The translations under genes were made by a program, and so were the position numbers. From Rhodospirillales bacterium (GTDB lineage Bacteria > Pseudomonadota > Alphaproteobacteria > Rhodospirillales > Casp-alpha2), in assembly GCA_018662225.1 (NCBI GenBank), contig JABJGO010000009.1, forward strand, positions 1 through 64,000: a DNA stretch of 64,000 nucleotides. The letters are read 5' to 3'. Below, in pieces: positions 1 to 10,100 of this stretch; positions within the stretch are counted from its first letter, which is position 1, and each line of letters begins with the position of its first letter. A model generated the notes under the pieces. That model did not search any database. It was not told the origin of the DNA and saw nothing but the letters and a program-made list of their open reading frames with translations.

Positions 1-470
1 ACGTCCTCCCCCACATAACCGGCTTCGGTCAGGGTGGTGGCATCGGCCATGGTGAACGGAACATCCAGAATACGGGCCAGCGTCTGCGCCAGCAGTGTCT
101 TGCCGCAGCCCGTCGGGCCAACCAGCAAAATGTTTGATTTTGCCAATTCTACATCATCAGCTTTCTGGCCGTGGCTCAATCGTTTGTAATGGTTATGGAC
201 AGCCACCGATAAAACGCGTTTGGCATGCGTCTGGCCGATCACGTAGTCATCAAGCACGGTCGCTACATCATGCGGTGTAGGAACGCCGTCGCCGGATTTT
301 ACAAGGCCGGTTTTGTGCTCTTCGCGGATAATGTCCATGCACAATTCAACGCATTCATCACAGATGAATACAGTTGGTCCGGCAATGAGTTTGCGTACCT
401 CATGCTGGCTTTTGCCGCAAAACGAGCAGTACAACGTGTTTTTTGAATCACCACTACCGCTTTTGCTCAT
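1..470 (-). CDS. clpX: ATP-dependent Clp protease ATP-binding subunit ClpX (5' part; 3' end outside window)
   Basis: ClpX is the AAA+ unfoldase that feeds substrates into ClpP. Only the first 156 residues lie in the window. They hold the N-terminal C4 zinc-binding domain (Cys15, Cys18, Cys37, Cys40), which binds adaptors and substrates, and the start of the AAA+ domain with Walker A GPTGCGKT at residues 118-125. The start ATG at 470 is preceded by a GGAG ribosome site about 6 nt upstream. The gene follows clpP on the same strand after about 190 nt, the usual tig-clpP-clpX order, so it may have its own promoter in that gap. The truncation is only the window edge. Confidence 0.97.
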   Translation of the reverse strand, partial: MSKSGSGDSKNTLYCSFCGKSQHEVRKLIAGPTVFICDECVELCMDIIREEHKTGLVKSGDGVPTPHDVATVLDDYVIGQTHAKRVLSVAVHNHYKRLSHGQKADDVELAKSNILLVGPTGCGKTLLAQTLARILDVPFTMADATTLTEAGYVGED

Positions 471-663
471 GTGCACTCCATAACGAATCTTCGTCTTAAC
501 TTACTTATGTTAAACACTGCCACAGGCAATGAACAAGCCTTTGTCATCGGCGACTATGCAGATGTCAAAGACAAAATATGCCAATTCATACAAGAATTAA
601 CACTTCCCTGCCCTCACACTGTGATTAAACCGGTTAAGGTTCCCCTAACGATGAGTGGTTAAA

Positions 664-1326
664 TCAGTCTTTCGATGCGGTGTCACTGGACGCGGTGCCA
701 TCGTCATCATCGGGCGCTGGCCGCGTTGCTACAACCTCATCGATCAAGCCGAATGATTTGGCATCTTCCGGGTTCATGAAGTTATCGCGTTCCAGGGCCT
801 CGGCAATTTTGTCGATGTCCTGACCTGTGTGTTCCACATAAATCTGGTTCAACCGTTCACGAAGCGACAGGATTTCCTTGGCATGTATTTCAATATCCGT
901 TGCCTGTCCACGGAAACCACCAGATGGTTGATGAACCATGATCCGAGCATTGGGCAGCGCATAGCGTTTACCAGCCGCACCAGCGGTCAGCAAAAGCGAC
1001 CCCATGCTGGCGGCCTGACCGATACACACGGTGGAAACTTCGGGGCGGATATAGTGCATGGTATCGTAGATCGCCAACCCGGATGTCACGATGCCACCCG
1101 GCGAGTTGATGTAGATGGCGATGTCCTTGGTTGGATTTTCTGATTCCAAAAACAGCAACTGAGCACAAATCAGGCTCGACATCTGATCTTCCACGGCACC
1201 TGTCATGAAGATAATACGTTCCTTCAACAGGCGGGAGTAAATGTCATAGGCCCGCTCGCCCCGGTTTGTGGTTTCCACCACCATAGGGACGAGGGTGTTC
1301 ATGTATGTGTCGATGGGATCAAACAT
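664..1326 (-). CDS. clpP: ATP-dependent Clp protease proteolytic subunit ClpP
   Basis: This is the serine peptidase of the ClpXP/ClpAP cytoplasmic proteases, which forms a 14-mer barrel. The 220-residue product has the full triad: Ser107 in GQAASMGS, His132 in MVHQPSGG and Asp181 in ERDNF. The chosen ATG at 1326 has an AAGGAAG ribosome site and gives the family's usual length. The reading frame stays open upstream into tig for another 59 codons, but that part is Arg/Lys-rich and is a shadow of the tig tail. A short Asp/Ser-rich C-terminal tail follows the protease domain. It lies 37 nt after tig and is probably cotranscribed with it. Confidence 0.98.
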   Translation of the reverse strand: MFDPIDTYMNTLVPMVVETTNRGERAYDIYSRLLKERIIFMTGAVEDQMSSLICAQLLFLESENPTKDIAIYINSPGGIVTSGLAIYDTMHYIRPEVSTVCIGQAASMGSLLLTAGAAGKRYALPNARIMVHQPSGGFRGQATDIEIHAKEILSLRERLNQIYVEHTGQDIDKIAEALERDNFMNPEDAKSFGLIDEVVATRPAPDDDDGTASSDTASKD

Positions 1327-1363
1327 TTTGCTTCCTTGCACCAGATAATGGATACCGTGTCTG

Positions 1364-2818
1364 TTAGGCTTTATCGGACTTAGCGGCTTTTTTCTTGGCT
1401 GCCGGTTTCTTTTTGGCAGGCTTTTCCGCGTCGTCTGCTGTTGCAGCAACCTTTTTTGCCGGTTTCTTAGCGGCTTTTTTCTTCGTCGGTTTTTTCGGCT
1501 CATCAGGTTCTTTGAGAAGCTCTTCCATCGTTACTGTACGAGGCTCAAGCTGGGCAAGTTCCAAAATGAAATCGATGACTTTGTCTTCGTATACAGGGGC
1601 TGAGACCGATTCCATGGCTTGCGGATTGCCGCGATAGAATTCCAGAACCTGCTGTTCCTGGCCCGGGTACTTCTGGGCTTCCTGGAACAGGCGTTGATTG
1701 ATCTCGTCCTGGCCCACTTGGATGTTGTTGACACGACCGACTTCTGACAGCAACAGGCCAAGGCTTACACGACGTTCGGCGATTTCACGGAAATCAGCCT
1801 TGTGTTCGTCTTCGCTCTTGTCCTTGTCTTCGTCGTCCAGTTCTTCAGCGTCTCGTTGCTGTTCATACTGTGCCCAGATGCTGTTGTATTCGTCATCCAC
1901 CATACCTTGAGGAATATCGAAATCGTGCTGTGCTGACAGTTCATCAAGCAGGTTACGCTTCAACCGCATACGGGTCAGGTCGCCGAATTCGCGCTGACGG
2001 TCTTCGCTAACGGCTTCACGCAGTTCGGCCAATGTTTCCTTGCCAAATTTTTTGGCCAGTTCATCGTCGACTTCTGCGGGCACGCTTTCGCGGATTTCCT
2101 TAACGGTCACATCGAACACGGCGTCTTTGCCAGCTAGTTCTTCAGCACCATATTCATCAGGGAATTTGACATTCACTTCAACCTTGTCGCCAGCTTTGTA
2201 GCCAACCAGCTGATCTTCGAAGCCGGGGATGAAGCTGCCCGTTCCCAGTTCAAGCTCGTAATCTTCAGCTGTTCCGCCGGGGAACAGTTCGCCGTCAACC
2301 TTGCCGGCAAAATCGATAGACAGAACATCGCCTGTTTTGCTCTTGCGGCTGCCCGAAATCGGTTTGGATGATTTCTGCATGGATGCCAGACGCTCAATGG
2401 CTTCGTCGATTTCTTTTTCTTCGACGGCAACGGTGAGCTGCTCCAGCTTGATCTTGGAAAAATCACAAGGCGTGATTTCCGGGATGATATCAAACTCGAT
2501 TGAGTATTCCAGATCGCCACCGTCTTCGAAGGACTTTACTTCGATCTTGGGCTGGCTGGCAGGACGCAAATCCCGCTCTGTGATCGCGGTGCTGGAGGAT
2601 TCGTTGACAGTCTTTTCCAGAATCTCGCCACGAAGCGACTCGCCATAGCGCTGACGCACCAGGGATACGGGAACCTTGCCAGGGCGGAAGCCCGGCATTT
2701 TGATGGTCTTTGCCACTTCTTTCAAACGTGTGTCCATCGTTTCAGCAATATCCGACGCGGGGACGGAGATTGTGAATTCGCGGCGTAAACCTTCTGATTT
2801 GACTTCTGTTACCTGCAT
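1364..2818 (-). CDS. tig: Trigger factor, ribosome-associated chaperone and peptidyl-prolyl isomerase
   Basis: Trigger factor binds ribosomal protein L23 at the exit tunnel and shields nascent chains. The 484-residue protein has the N-terminal ribosome-binding domain with the signature around residues 44-50 (GFRPGKVP), an FKBP-like domain near 160-245 ([14 protein letters not shown]) and the helical C-terminal substrate domain. It is longer than E. coli Tig (432 aa) because of a low-complexity Lys/Ala/Pro tail from about residue 440, with repeated PAKK and AAKK units. Such tails are common in alphaproteobacteria. A TTGAGGA site precedes the ATG. It is the first gene of tig-clpP-clpX and lies downstream of a tRNA-Leu. 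Confidence 0.98.
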   Translation of the reverse strand: MQVTEVKSEGLRREFTISVPASDIAETMDTRLKEVAKTIKMPGFRPGKVPVSLVRQRYGESLRGEILEKTVNESSSTAITERDLRPASQPKIEVKSFEDGGDLEYSIEFDIIPEITPCDFSKIKLEQLTVAVEEKEIDEAIERLASMQKSSKPISGSRKSKTGDVLSIDFAGKVDGELFPGGTAEDYELELGTGSFIPGFEDQLVGYKAGDKVEVNVKFPDEYGAEELAGKDAVFDVTVKEIRESVPAEVDDELAKKFGKETLAELREAVSEDRQREFGDLTRMRLKRNLLDELSAQHDFDIPQGMVDDEYNSIWAQYEQQRDAEELDDEDKDKSEDEHKADFREIAERRVSLGLLLSEVGRVNNIQVGQDEINQRLFQEAQKYPGQEQQVLEFYRGNPQAMESVSAPVYEDKVIDFILELAQLEPRTVTMEELLKEPDEPKKPTKKKAAKKPAKKVAATADDAEKPAKKKPAAKKKAAKSDKA

Positions 2819-2901
2819 GATTCCTCAACCGTAAAAAGAGCTCACTAAGAGCAATGTACGCCATTAGGTCTGGCGTCAATAACTGGGTGCATTCCAAAAC
2901 T

Positions 2902-2986
2902 TGGTGCGGGCGAGAGGACTTGAACCTCCACGACTTGCGTCACAGGTACCTAAAACCTGCGTGTCTACCAATTCCACCACGCCCGC
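2902..2986 (-). tRNA. tRNA-Leu (anticodon UAG), CCA encoded
   Basis: The minus strand folds as a class II tRNA. The acceptor stem GCGGGCG (5' G at 2986) pairs with CGCCCGC, followed by discriminator A and an encoded CCA at 2904-2902. The D-loop contains TTGGTAGAC. The anticodon stem CAGGT/ACCTG encloses the 7-nt loop TTTAGGT, giving anticodon UAG. A long variable arm and a T-loop GGTTCAAGTCC follow. A tRNA-Leu directly upstream of tig is a conserved alphaproteobacterial arrangement. The 80-nt gap to tig may hold the tig promoter. Confidence 0.96.
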
Positions 2987-3132
2987 AACCGAACTAACCT
3001 ATGCGCGGTGCCGCACAATATACATTTAGACTGGACAGTCAATGCACTGAAAACCGACTGGAACAAAGGATTTGGGAGCCCCATCCATCTTCCATTCATT
3101 TGCTAACGTCACCATTACATCGTCTTGTTGTT

Positions 3133-4614
3133 CTAATCGTGCAAGCCCCGCACCTGTTTTAAGATTTCAGGCAGGCATTCGCACAGGTCTTCGGCGATTA
3201 AACCAGCCCCGATTCGGGCCGATGCTGCACCGTGAACCCATGCCCCCGCGGCGGCAGACTCAAATGCTGGCATGCCTTGCGCCATTAATGCGGTAATAAT
3301 CCCGGCCAACACATCCCCGGCCCCGGCGGTGGCCAGATCCGGTACTGCATTCGTGTTTACAATGATTCGGCCATCGGGTGAGGCGATGACCGTGTCGGGC
3401 CCTTTCAACAAAACGACGGCGCCGCTTTTAAGGGCCGCTGCTCGGGCGCTGAAGATTTTGTCGCCATCTCGCTCGAATAATTTTTTAAATTCTCCTTCGT
3501 GGGGCGTCAGTACACAGGGCGCCTGTATCGCATCAAACAGAACTTGCGGGTTGCTCTGGAAGGCCGAAAGACCATCCGCATCCAGGACGACGGATTTTTT
3601 CGCGCCAAGCGCCCGTAATGCCAGATCCCTGGTCTCGTCCGTCACGCCTGCACCGGGGCCAATCAAGACGGCATTCTTTCGTTCGTCTGCCAACAATTGC
3701 TCAAACGCTGGTATATCGGCGTAGGGCTCGACCATGGTGCCCGGATCACCGGCTGCATAGATGGGAAATGCGGACGGTACCGTCGCGATGGACGAAAGAC
3801 CGGCCCCCATTCGCCGTGCCGCCCGCGCCGCCAGCCTGGCCGCACCGGTCATCTTCTCGCCGCCCACAACAAGCACATGTCCGCGCGAATATTTGTGACC
3901 GCTATTGTCTGGCGTGGGAAACAGGTCACGCCAAATTTGAGGCGTGTTTTCCATTACCTGTGGTTTCAGGTCATCCAGCACAGTTTCCGGTATGCCAATG
4001 TCTGCCACCACCACCTCACCCATATGATCCGCACCGGGATAGAGCACGTGTCCATATTTTTTTCGAAAAAACGTTATCGTCACCTGGGCTTTTAAAGCCG
4101 CGCCTAGAATTTCGCCGCTGTCCCCCTCGATCCCGCTGGGTAGATCCACAGCAACCACCGGGCACCCAGCCTGCATTATGCGATCAAACAATGCCGCCAG
4201 TTTCTCGTCGATTGGACGGGTCAGGCCAGCACCAAACAATGCATCAACCACGATGCTGTCTGGCGTTACCGATACGGCGTCTATTTCATGCAGGGTGGAT
4301 GACGTGGTGTTAAGCCACAGTTGCGCATGGTGCCCGGCATCACCGCTCAAGCTCTCTATCTGTTCCAGCAAATACACCTGCACCGGCCAGCCAGCGAGTT
4401 CCAGATACCGGGCGGCGACGAAACCGTCACCACCGTTGTTGCCGGGACCACATAAAACGCAGACAGGCGTCACTGACCACCGCGACATGATGGCGTCTGC
4501 TACCGCATGACCGGCGGTATCCATCAGTTGTATACCGCTCACACCCTGTTCGGTGGCGAGCTGGTCGGCCCGGTACATTTCATCAACGCTTAAAATTTCT
4601 GATGGAATTGTCAT
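3133..4614 (-). CDS. nnrD/nnrE: Bifunctional NAD(P)HX epimerase / ADP-dependent NAD(P)HX dehydratase
   Basis: This enzyme repairs hydrated NADH and NADPH. The N-terminal epimerase domain (about residues 1-215, YjeF_N) carries GPGNNGGDG at 56-64. The C-terminal ribokinase-like dehydratase domain (about 225-493, YjeF_C) carries the catalytic TAGAGDVLAG with Asp434. The ATG at 4614 is chosen because it has a GGAAA site and matches the family start (MTIPSEILSVDEM). An in-frame ATG extends upstream to 4698 through a 12-bp tandem duplication but has no good ribosome site. The gene is monocistronic and divergent from the imu cassette. No Moco or Nnr partners lie next to it. Confidence 0.95.
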   Translation of the reverse strand: MTIPSEILSVDEMYRADQLATEQGVSGIQLMDTAGHAVADAIMSRWSVTPVCVLCGPGNNGGDGFVAARYLELAGWPVQVYLLEQIESLSGDAGHHAQLWLNTTSSTLHEIDAVSVTPDSIVVDALFGAGLTRPIDEKLAALFDRIMQAGCPVVAVDLPSGIEGDSGEILGAALKAQVTITFFRKKYGHVLYPGADHMGEVVVADIGIPETVLDDLKPQVMENTPQIWRDLFPTPDNSGHKYSRGHVLVVGGEKMTGAARLAARAARRMGAGLSSIATVPSAFPIYAAGDPGTMVEPYADIPAFEQLLADERKNAVLIGPGAGVTDETRDLALRALGAKKSVVLDADGLSAFQSNPQVLFDAIQAPCVLTPHEGEFKKLFERDGDKIFSARAAALKSGAVVLLKGPDTVIASPDGRIIVNTNAVPDLATAGAGDVLAGIITALMAQGMPAFESAAAGAWVHGAASARIGAGLIAEDLCECLPEILKQVRGLHD

Positions 4615-4673
4615 AAAGATTTCCATTTGACGATTAATCGAGTGCCGGTACGGATTCAGATCGCACAGTTCCG

Positions 4674-4697
4674 CCACAGACTCCACCACAGACTCCA
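4674..4697. repeat. 12-bp tandem duplication between nnr and imuA
   Basis: The unit CCACAGACTCCA occurs twice head to tail (4674-4685 and 4686-4697) without mismatch. It lies just upstream of the chosen start of the NAD(P)HX repair gene, in its 5' leader or open frame. It is one of four 12-bp tandem duplications in this window. Confidence 0.9.
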
Positions 4698-4761
4698 CAC
4701 TCGTTTTATATCATGCCGGAAATCCCCTGCCCTGTCTTGACGAATGCGTTGTTTCAATATA

Positions 4762-4776
4762 GAACAAAAAGAGAAC
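4762..4776 (+). promoter_or_regulatory. LexA (SOS) box of the imuA-imuB-dnaE2 operon
   Basis: The sequence GAAC-N7-GAAC (GAAC at 4762-4765 and 4773-4776, spacer AAAAAGA) is the direct-repeat LexA operator of alphaproteobacteria (GTTC-N7-GTTC on the other strand). It lies 28 bp upstream of the imuA start, where it would cover the promoter. This placement is the classic one for the damage-inducible imuAB-dnaE2 cassette. Confidence 0.88.
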
Positions 4777-4804
4777 ATTAGTTTGTGAACATATAGAGGT
4801 TTCC

Positions 4805-5689
4805 ATGCCAAATTCACCGCAATCACCGCCAAATGCCTTGCTTTTAGCCGAATTACGTCAGCGTATCCGTCATCTGGAAACACCCCAGCCGTGGCTGACG
4901 GGAGACGACCATATTGCGAGCACGACATGTGCCCTGGATATTCCCGATATTGATCAGGTTCTGCCGGGTGGCGGGCTTTACCGGGGCGCACTGCATGAAA
5001 TTGCAGCAACCGGATCGGTAAACGGTACAGGCCATATGGATGCCACGGCCACCGGGTTTGCGGCTTTTCTATCCGCTCGTTTTGCCGGTAACGATGGCCA
5101 TGTGCTGTGGTGCCGCCGCGAAGGCAGCAAGGATTCCAACAGCCGTGGCCGCTACGGCCCCAATATCTATGGTCCCGGTCTGGCCGCACTGGGGCTTGAT
5201 ATCCGGCGTCTGATCGTTGCCCGTGGATTGTCACGTGAAGAGGTTCTGTGGGCCATGGAAGAAGGGTTGGCCAGCCGTGCCTTGTGTGCGGTGCTGGGCG
5301 AGCCCGGTCATCTGGACCAGACCGCCCTGCGGCGACTGCAACTGGCGGCGGAAAGCTCTCTTACCCCGGCGTTGTTATTGATGCCCGAACCGGCCATGCC
5401 CACGGCCAGCCCGGCCCATACCCGGTGGCGGATCAAGCCCATGCGGACCAGGGTTTCCCATCACACTTTCCCGGCCAGCGCGCCGCACTGGCAGGTGGAA
5501 ATGCTGAAATGTCGAGGAATTCAAGTGCAAGATCACCAGTGGACCATCACCCGCAAGAAACCGGATACAGGTTATGAAGCAGACAGTCATGAGACGCATC
5601 GTTTCGTTGTGGCTGCCGGACTTTCCCGTGGATCGCGCCCGGCTGAAAAAACGGGCGCAATTACAACCCCCTTCCGACGCAGCGCTTAA
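4805..5689 (+). CDS. imuA: ImuA, SOS mutagenesis accessory protein (RecA/SulA-like)
   Basis: ImuA is the first gene of the imuA-imuB-dnaE2 translesion-synthesis cassette. It is a RecA-fold-related protein needed for damage-induced mutagenesis in Caulobacter-type bacteria. The 294-residue product has the typical core: LPGGGLYRGALHEI near 54-67, a degenerate P-loop region, HVLWCRRE near 99-106, and the YGPGLAALGLD motif near 125-135. An AGAGG site 5 nt before the ATG supports the start. Its 3' end overlaps imuB by about 100 nt, so the two are translationally coupled. Control is by the upstream LexA box. Identity rests on motifs plus context. Confidence 0.92.
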   Translation: MPNSPQSPPNALLLAELRQRIRHLETPQPWLTGDDHIASTTCALDIPDIDQVLPGGGLYRGALHEIAATGSVNGTGHMDATATGFAAFLSARFAGNDGHVLWCRREGSKDSNSRGRYGPNIYGPGLAALGLDIRRLIVARGLSREEVLWAMEEGLASRALCAVLGEPGHLDQTALRRLQLAAESSLTPALLLMPEPAMPTASPAHTRWRIKPMRTRVSHHTFPASAPHWQVEMLKCRGIQVQDHQWTITRKKPDTGYEADSHETHRFVVAAGLSRGSRPAEKTGAITTPFRRSA

Positions 5690-7160
5690 CGCTCCCTTTG
5701 CGACCACAATTCAGGACCGGGGAACGGTGCGCATTGCTGCGGCCTGTCCCAGTGCCCGGGCGCAAGGGGTGGCTGCGGGCTTACCGCTGGCCGATGCCCG
5801 CGCCCGGTTGCCGAACCTGATCGCACAGGACGCTGATCCGGATGGCGATGCGGTGGCGTTACAGCAATTGGCGCGGTGGTGCGCGCGCTACACACCATGG
5901 ACATCGCTTGAAGATGGCACCACTCCATTCAGCACCCCATTCAGCACTGGGGCTGGCTTGTGGCTGGATATCACCGGCTGTGCGCATCTGTTGGGGGGTG
6001 AGGAAGACCTGCTGCATGATCTGCTCGGGCGATTATCGGGTGCTGGCTACACGGCACGCGCCGCCGTGGCGAACACCCCCGGTGCGGCCTGGGCGCTGGC
6101 ACGACACGCTGCGAACAACCAGAATACCTGTGACGGCTTGCCGGTCGCGGGGCTGCGATTACCGAGCGCCATGCTGGATGATCTACACCGCTTGGGATTA
6201 CGCACCATCGACGATGTGGTGGCCGTGCCCCGAGTATCGCTGGCGACCCGGTTCGGCACTACCCTCACCCGGCGGCTGGACCAGTTAAGCGGTGTCATGG
6301 GTGAGCCGCTGTCCCCGCTCACGCCCGCCCCTCCACGCCGGGCCCGGTTGGCCTTTGCCGAGCCCATTGGCACGCGGGATGATATGGATGCGGGGCTTGC
6401 TCATCTGCTGGATGAATTATGCCCCATCATGGAAAAGGCCAGCGAAGGGGCCCGCCGTCTCGGCCTGCTGTTCTGTCGTATGGACGGCACCACCGCTGAG
6501 GCCAGCATCGGCACCAGCACGGCCAGCCGTGACCCGGTTCATCTGGCCCGTTTGTTCGTGGAAAAACTGGACGCCATTGATCCCGGTTTCGGAATCGAGG
6601 TTATGATCCTCAACGTGCTTGAAGCCAGCACCTTGCGCGCCCAACAGATGGAAACGATAACACCGGAACACAAAGACCTGGCACCATTAGTCGATCGTCT
6701 TGCCAACCGATTAGGCTCCACCAACGTGGCCCGCCTCACCGCCCGGGCCAGCCACATGCCGGAACAGGCCTGTGCAGACGTATCGGTCATGGCGCAATCG
6801 AAGATGGACGCCCTCACCCACCCGGATGCCTTGGGTGGTGACCATCGCCCACGCGCGGAACGCCCCATCCACCTGTTGCCCCAGCCTGAACCCATCGACG
6901 TGATGGCCCCCCTGCCCGATCATCCGCCGGTGTTGTTCAAGTGGCGGCAAACACACCACCGCGTTGCCCGCGCCGATGGCCCGGAACGGCTGGGCCCGGC
7001 ATGGTGGCTGGAAATGATGCGCACCGACCCCCGCGCCCGGGAGCCTCGCGACTACTACGCGCTGGAAGACGAAAACGGCGGCCGCTACTGGGTTTACCGC
7101 GAAGGCCCCTACCGCCCCGGCCATACACCGAGGTGGTACCTGCACGGGGTGTTTGCGTGA
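5589..7160 (+). CDS. imuB: ImuB, catalytically degenerate Y-family polymerase-like protein
   Basis: ImuB is the hub of the mutasome: it binds the beta clamp and recruits DnaE2. The 523-residue protein is a Y-family polymerase homologue that begins MRRIVSLWLPDFPVDR. The palm motif reads LWLDITGCAHLLGG in place of the active DE motif, consistent with ImuB having lost catalysis. An HhH/fingers region (around 185-225) and a little-finger domain follow. The C-terminal part ends near YWVYREGPY, typical of the family. The ATG at 5589 is preferred; one at 5574 is possible. Residues near 113-120 contain a duplicated PFST encoded by a 12-bp tandem repeat. The stop overlaps the dnaE2 GTG. Confidence 0.93.
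   Translation: MRRIVSLWLPDFPVDRARLKKRAQLQPPSDAALNAPFATTIQDRGTVRIAAACPSARAQGVAAGLPLADARARLPNLIAQDADPDGDAVALQQLARWCARYTPWTSLEDGTTPFSTPFSTGAGLWLDITGCAHLLGGEEDLLHDLLGRLSGAGYTARAAVANTPGAAWALARHAANNQNTCDGLPVAGLRLPSAMLDDLHRLGLRTIDDVVAVPRVSLATRFGTTLTRRLDQLSGVMGEPLSPLTPAPPRRARLAFAEPIGTRDDMDAGLAHLLDELCPIMEKASEGARRLGLLFCRMDGTTAEASIGTSTASRDPVHLARLFVEKLDAIDPGFGIEVMILNVLEASTLRAQQMETITPEHKDLAPLVDRLANRLGSTNVARLTARASHMPEQACADVSVMAQSKMDALTHPDALGGDHRPRAERPIHLLPQPEPIDVMAPLPDHPPVLFKWRQTHHRVARADGPERLGPAWWLEMMRTDPRAREPRDYYALEDENGGRYWVYREGPYRPGHTPRWYLHGVFA
5925..5948. repeat. 12-bp in-frame tandem duplication inside imuB
   Basis: CCATTCAGCACC (5925-5936) is followed directly by CCATTCAGCACT (5937-5948), with one mismatch. 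It encodes the repeated PFST in a loop of ImuB. Because the unit is 12 bp the frame is kept, so it looks like a recent slippage-type duplication. Confidence 0.88.
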
Positions 7161-10100
7161 GCCAATATGCCGAACTCATGGTGGCGTCCAACTATTCCTT
7201 TCTGCGCGGTGCTTCACACCCGGAAGAACTGGTAGCCACAGCCGCCCTGTTGGGAACGCGCGCGCTGGCGATCACCGATCGGGACAGCGTGTCGGGGATT
7301 GTGCGCGGGCATTCGGCGGCCAAGGCGGTGGGCTTACAGTATATCCCGGCGGCGCGGCTTGATCTGATGGATGAGCTTTCCCTATTGGTTTACCCCACAA
7401 CCCTGAACGCCTACGGGCAGTTGTGCCAGTTGTTGTCACGAGGTAAGCAGCGTGCGCCCAAGGGGGAATGTCAATTGTGGCTGGATGATGTGCTGGCGGA
7501 TGGGGTTTGTGATGAATGGCGCGTGATTGTGCTATCGCCCCCTGATCTGACTGAGGTGTTTAGAAAGGTCTTAGGGCAGATTGTGGCACGGATGCCGGAG
7601 CGGACCTATGTGGCCGGGCAGTTTCTTTATACCGGTGACGACAACCGCCGACTGGCCGCACTGGATGAATTGGCCCGGATCGCAAGCGCCCCCATGGTGG
7701 CGGTGAACGACGTACATGCCCATACCCCGGCCCGGCGACCGTTGCAGGATGTGCTGAGCTGCATTCGGGCAGGCTGCACCATCCATGACGCCGGATACCG
7801 GTTACATGCCAACAGTGAGCGGCACCTGAAAGCACCATCTGAAATGGCGCGGCTGTTCCATGCCTACCCGGACGCCATAGGCCGCACAGTTGAGATCGCG
7901 GATGCCTGTACGTTCTCGCTGGATCAGTTGCGCTATGTGTATCCGTCGGATCCCGTGCCGGGCGGACGCACCCCGCAACAGGAACTGGCGCGTCTCACGA
8001 TGAAAGGTGCAGGCAATCGTTATCCCGGTGGTATGCCGGACAAGGTGCGTAAACAGATAGATCACGAGCTTGGCTTAATTAATGAGCTGGGCTTCGCACC
8101 CTATTTTCTTAGCGTTTATGATCTGGTGGATTTTGCCAATGGTCGCGGCATCCTGTGTCAGGGGCGCGGCTCGGCTGCCAATTCGGCTGTGTGTTATTGC
8201 TTAGGGATCACAGCGGTGGACCCGGCGCGGATTGATCTGTTGTTTGAGCGGTTTGTCAGTGCCGAACGGGATGAACCGCCGGACATCGATGTGGATTTCG
8301 AAAGCGGGAGGCGCGAAGAAATCATCCAGCACGTATATGAGAAATACGGCCGGGACCGATCCGGCATGACGGCTACGGTGATCACGTACCGCACCAAAAG
8401 TGCCTTGCGGGAGGCGGGCAAGGCATTGGGCTTGAGTGTGGATACCGTGACGGCGTTGCAAAAAGTGTTCTGGCGGCGCCGTTGGGACGAGGTTGGTGAT
8501 GATGACATTGCCGAGATGGGAATTGATCCCGCGTCCCATGACATCCGGTTGTTGTTAAAAATCGCCGGTGAGTTGCGCGGGTTTCCTCGCCATTTGTCCC
8601 AGCACACCGGTGGCATGGTGATGACCCAGGGGCCGCTTAGCGCCATGGTGCCCATCGCCAACGCCGCCATGGAAGATCGCACGGTGATTGAGTGGGACAA
8701 AAACGATCTGGATGCGTTGGGGATTCTGAAGGTGGATATTCTGGGTCTTGGTATGCTCACCTGCATCGAAAAGAGCCTACAGTTGATCGGACAACACCAT
8801 GGTCGTGATCTGACATTGGCCACCATTCCACCGGAAGATCCCGACGTATACGAGATGCTGTGTCAGGCGGATAGTGTGGGTGTGTTTCAGGTGGAAAGTC
8901 GAGCCCAGATGAGCATGTTGCCGCGCCTGAAACCACGTTGCTTTTATGATCTGGTGATTGAGGTGGCTATCGTGCGACCGGGGCCCATTCAGGGTGACAT
9001 GGTGCATCCTTATCTGCGCCGCCGTGATGGACGCGAACAGGCAAACTATCCATCCGCCGCATTGGAGCATGTTCTGGGTAAAACGCTGGGCATCCCCCTG
9101 TTTCAGGAACAGGCCATGAAGATTGCTATCGTGGGGGCTGGTTTCAGCCCGGCTGAGGCCGATGCATTGCGCCGGGCGCTGGCCACGTTCAAACGGTTTG
9201 GTGACGTGCACAAATTCCGCGAACGGTTCGTGGACGGTATGCTGGCCAATGGTTATGAGCAGGGTTTTGCGACGCGGTGTTTCCGCCAGATCGAAGGCTT
9301 TGCAGATTACGGGTTTCCTGAAAGCCATGCGGCCAGTTTCGCTCTGCTGGTATATGTGTCGTCGTGGCTGAAATATCACTACCCGGCCGTATTCGCCTGT
9401 GCATTGTTGAACAGCCAGCCCATGGGCTTTTATGCCCCGGCCCAGATCGTGCGTGATGCCCGCGATCATGGGGTCACCGTGCGCCCGCCCGATGTGAACC
9501 ATAGCCAGTGGGATTGCAGCCTTGAAGGTGGTGGCGAGGTGCTGCGGTTAGGGCTTCGTCAGATCAAGGGGTTGGCGGAGGTCGATGCCGAGGCCGTGCT
9601 GACCGCCCGCCCCGTTAAACAGGTCGGTGATCTATGGGGGCAGGGTGTCAGCCGGGGCGCGCTGGAAAAATTGGCGCGGGCTGACGTGTTTAGCAGTTTA
9701 GGGTTGGATCGGCGCGCGGCGCTTTGGGGTGTTCGGGCTTTGTCCCCGGCACCGCCACCGCCCTTGCTCACAAATCCGGCCAGCGTGCCATACGAGAAAC
9801 CGGTACAGCTTCCCCTCATGGGATTGGGTGAGAATGTGGCCGATGACTACCGCACCATGCGATTATCATTGAAGGCGCACCCATTGGAATTGCTGAGACC
9901 TGATATGGTGCAGGATGGCTACCACCCCTGTAGCGCGTTGGCTCATATCCCCGATGGTAAGCCGGTCAAAGTGGCCGGGCTGGTGATCACCCGCCAGCGA
10001 CCGGGTAGCGCCAAGGGTGTCATGTTCGTAACGTTGGAAGATGAAACCGGCAATGCCAATCTGGTGGTGTGGAATACAGTTTACGAGGCATGTCGAGCCA

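Noticed and set aside
496-513. CtrA-like or palindromic TTAAC-N8-GTTAA between clpP and clpX
   Set aside because: The spacing (10 nt between TTAA words) does not fit the CtrA N7 site, and an A/T-rich promoter gap produces such repeats easily.
1327-1503. N-terminal 59-codon extension of clpP
   Set aside because: It is Arg/Lys/Gln-rich, overlaps the tig tail in another frame, lacks a ribosome site, and clpP has a well-placed ATG with AAGGAAG at 1326.
6941-7156. dnaE2 start 72 codons upstream
   Set aside because: The extra part is an Arg/Pro-rich shadow of the imuB 3' end. The GTG at 7157 gives the conserved start and overlaps the imuB stop.
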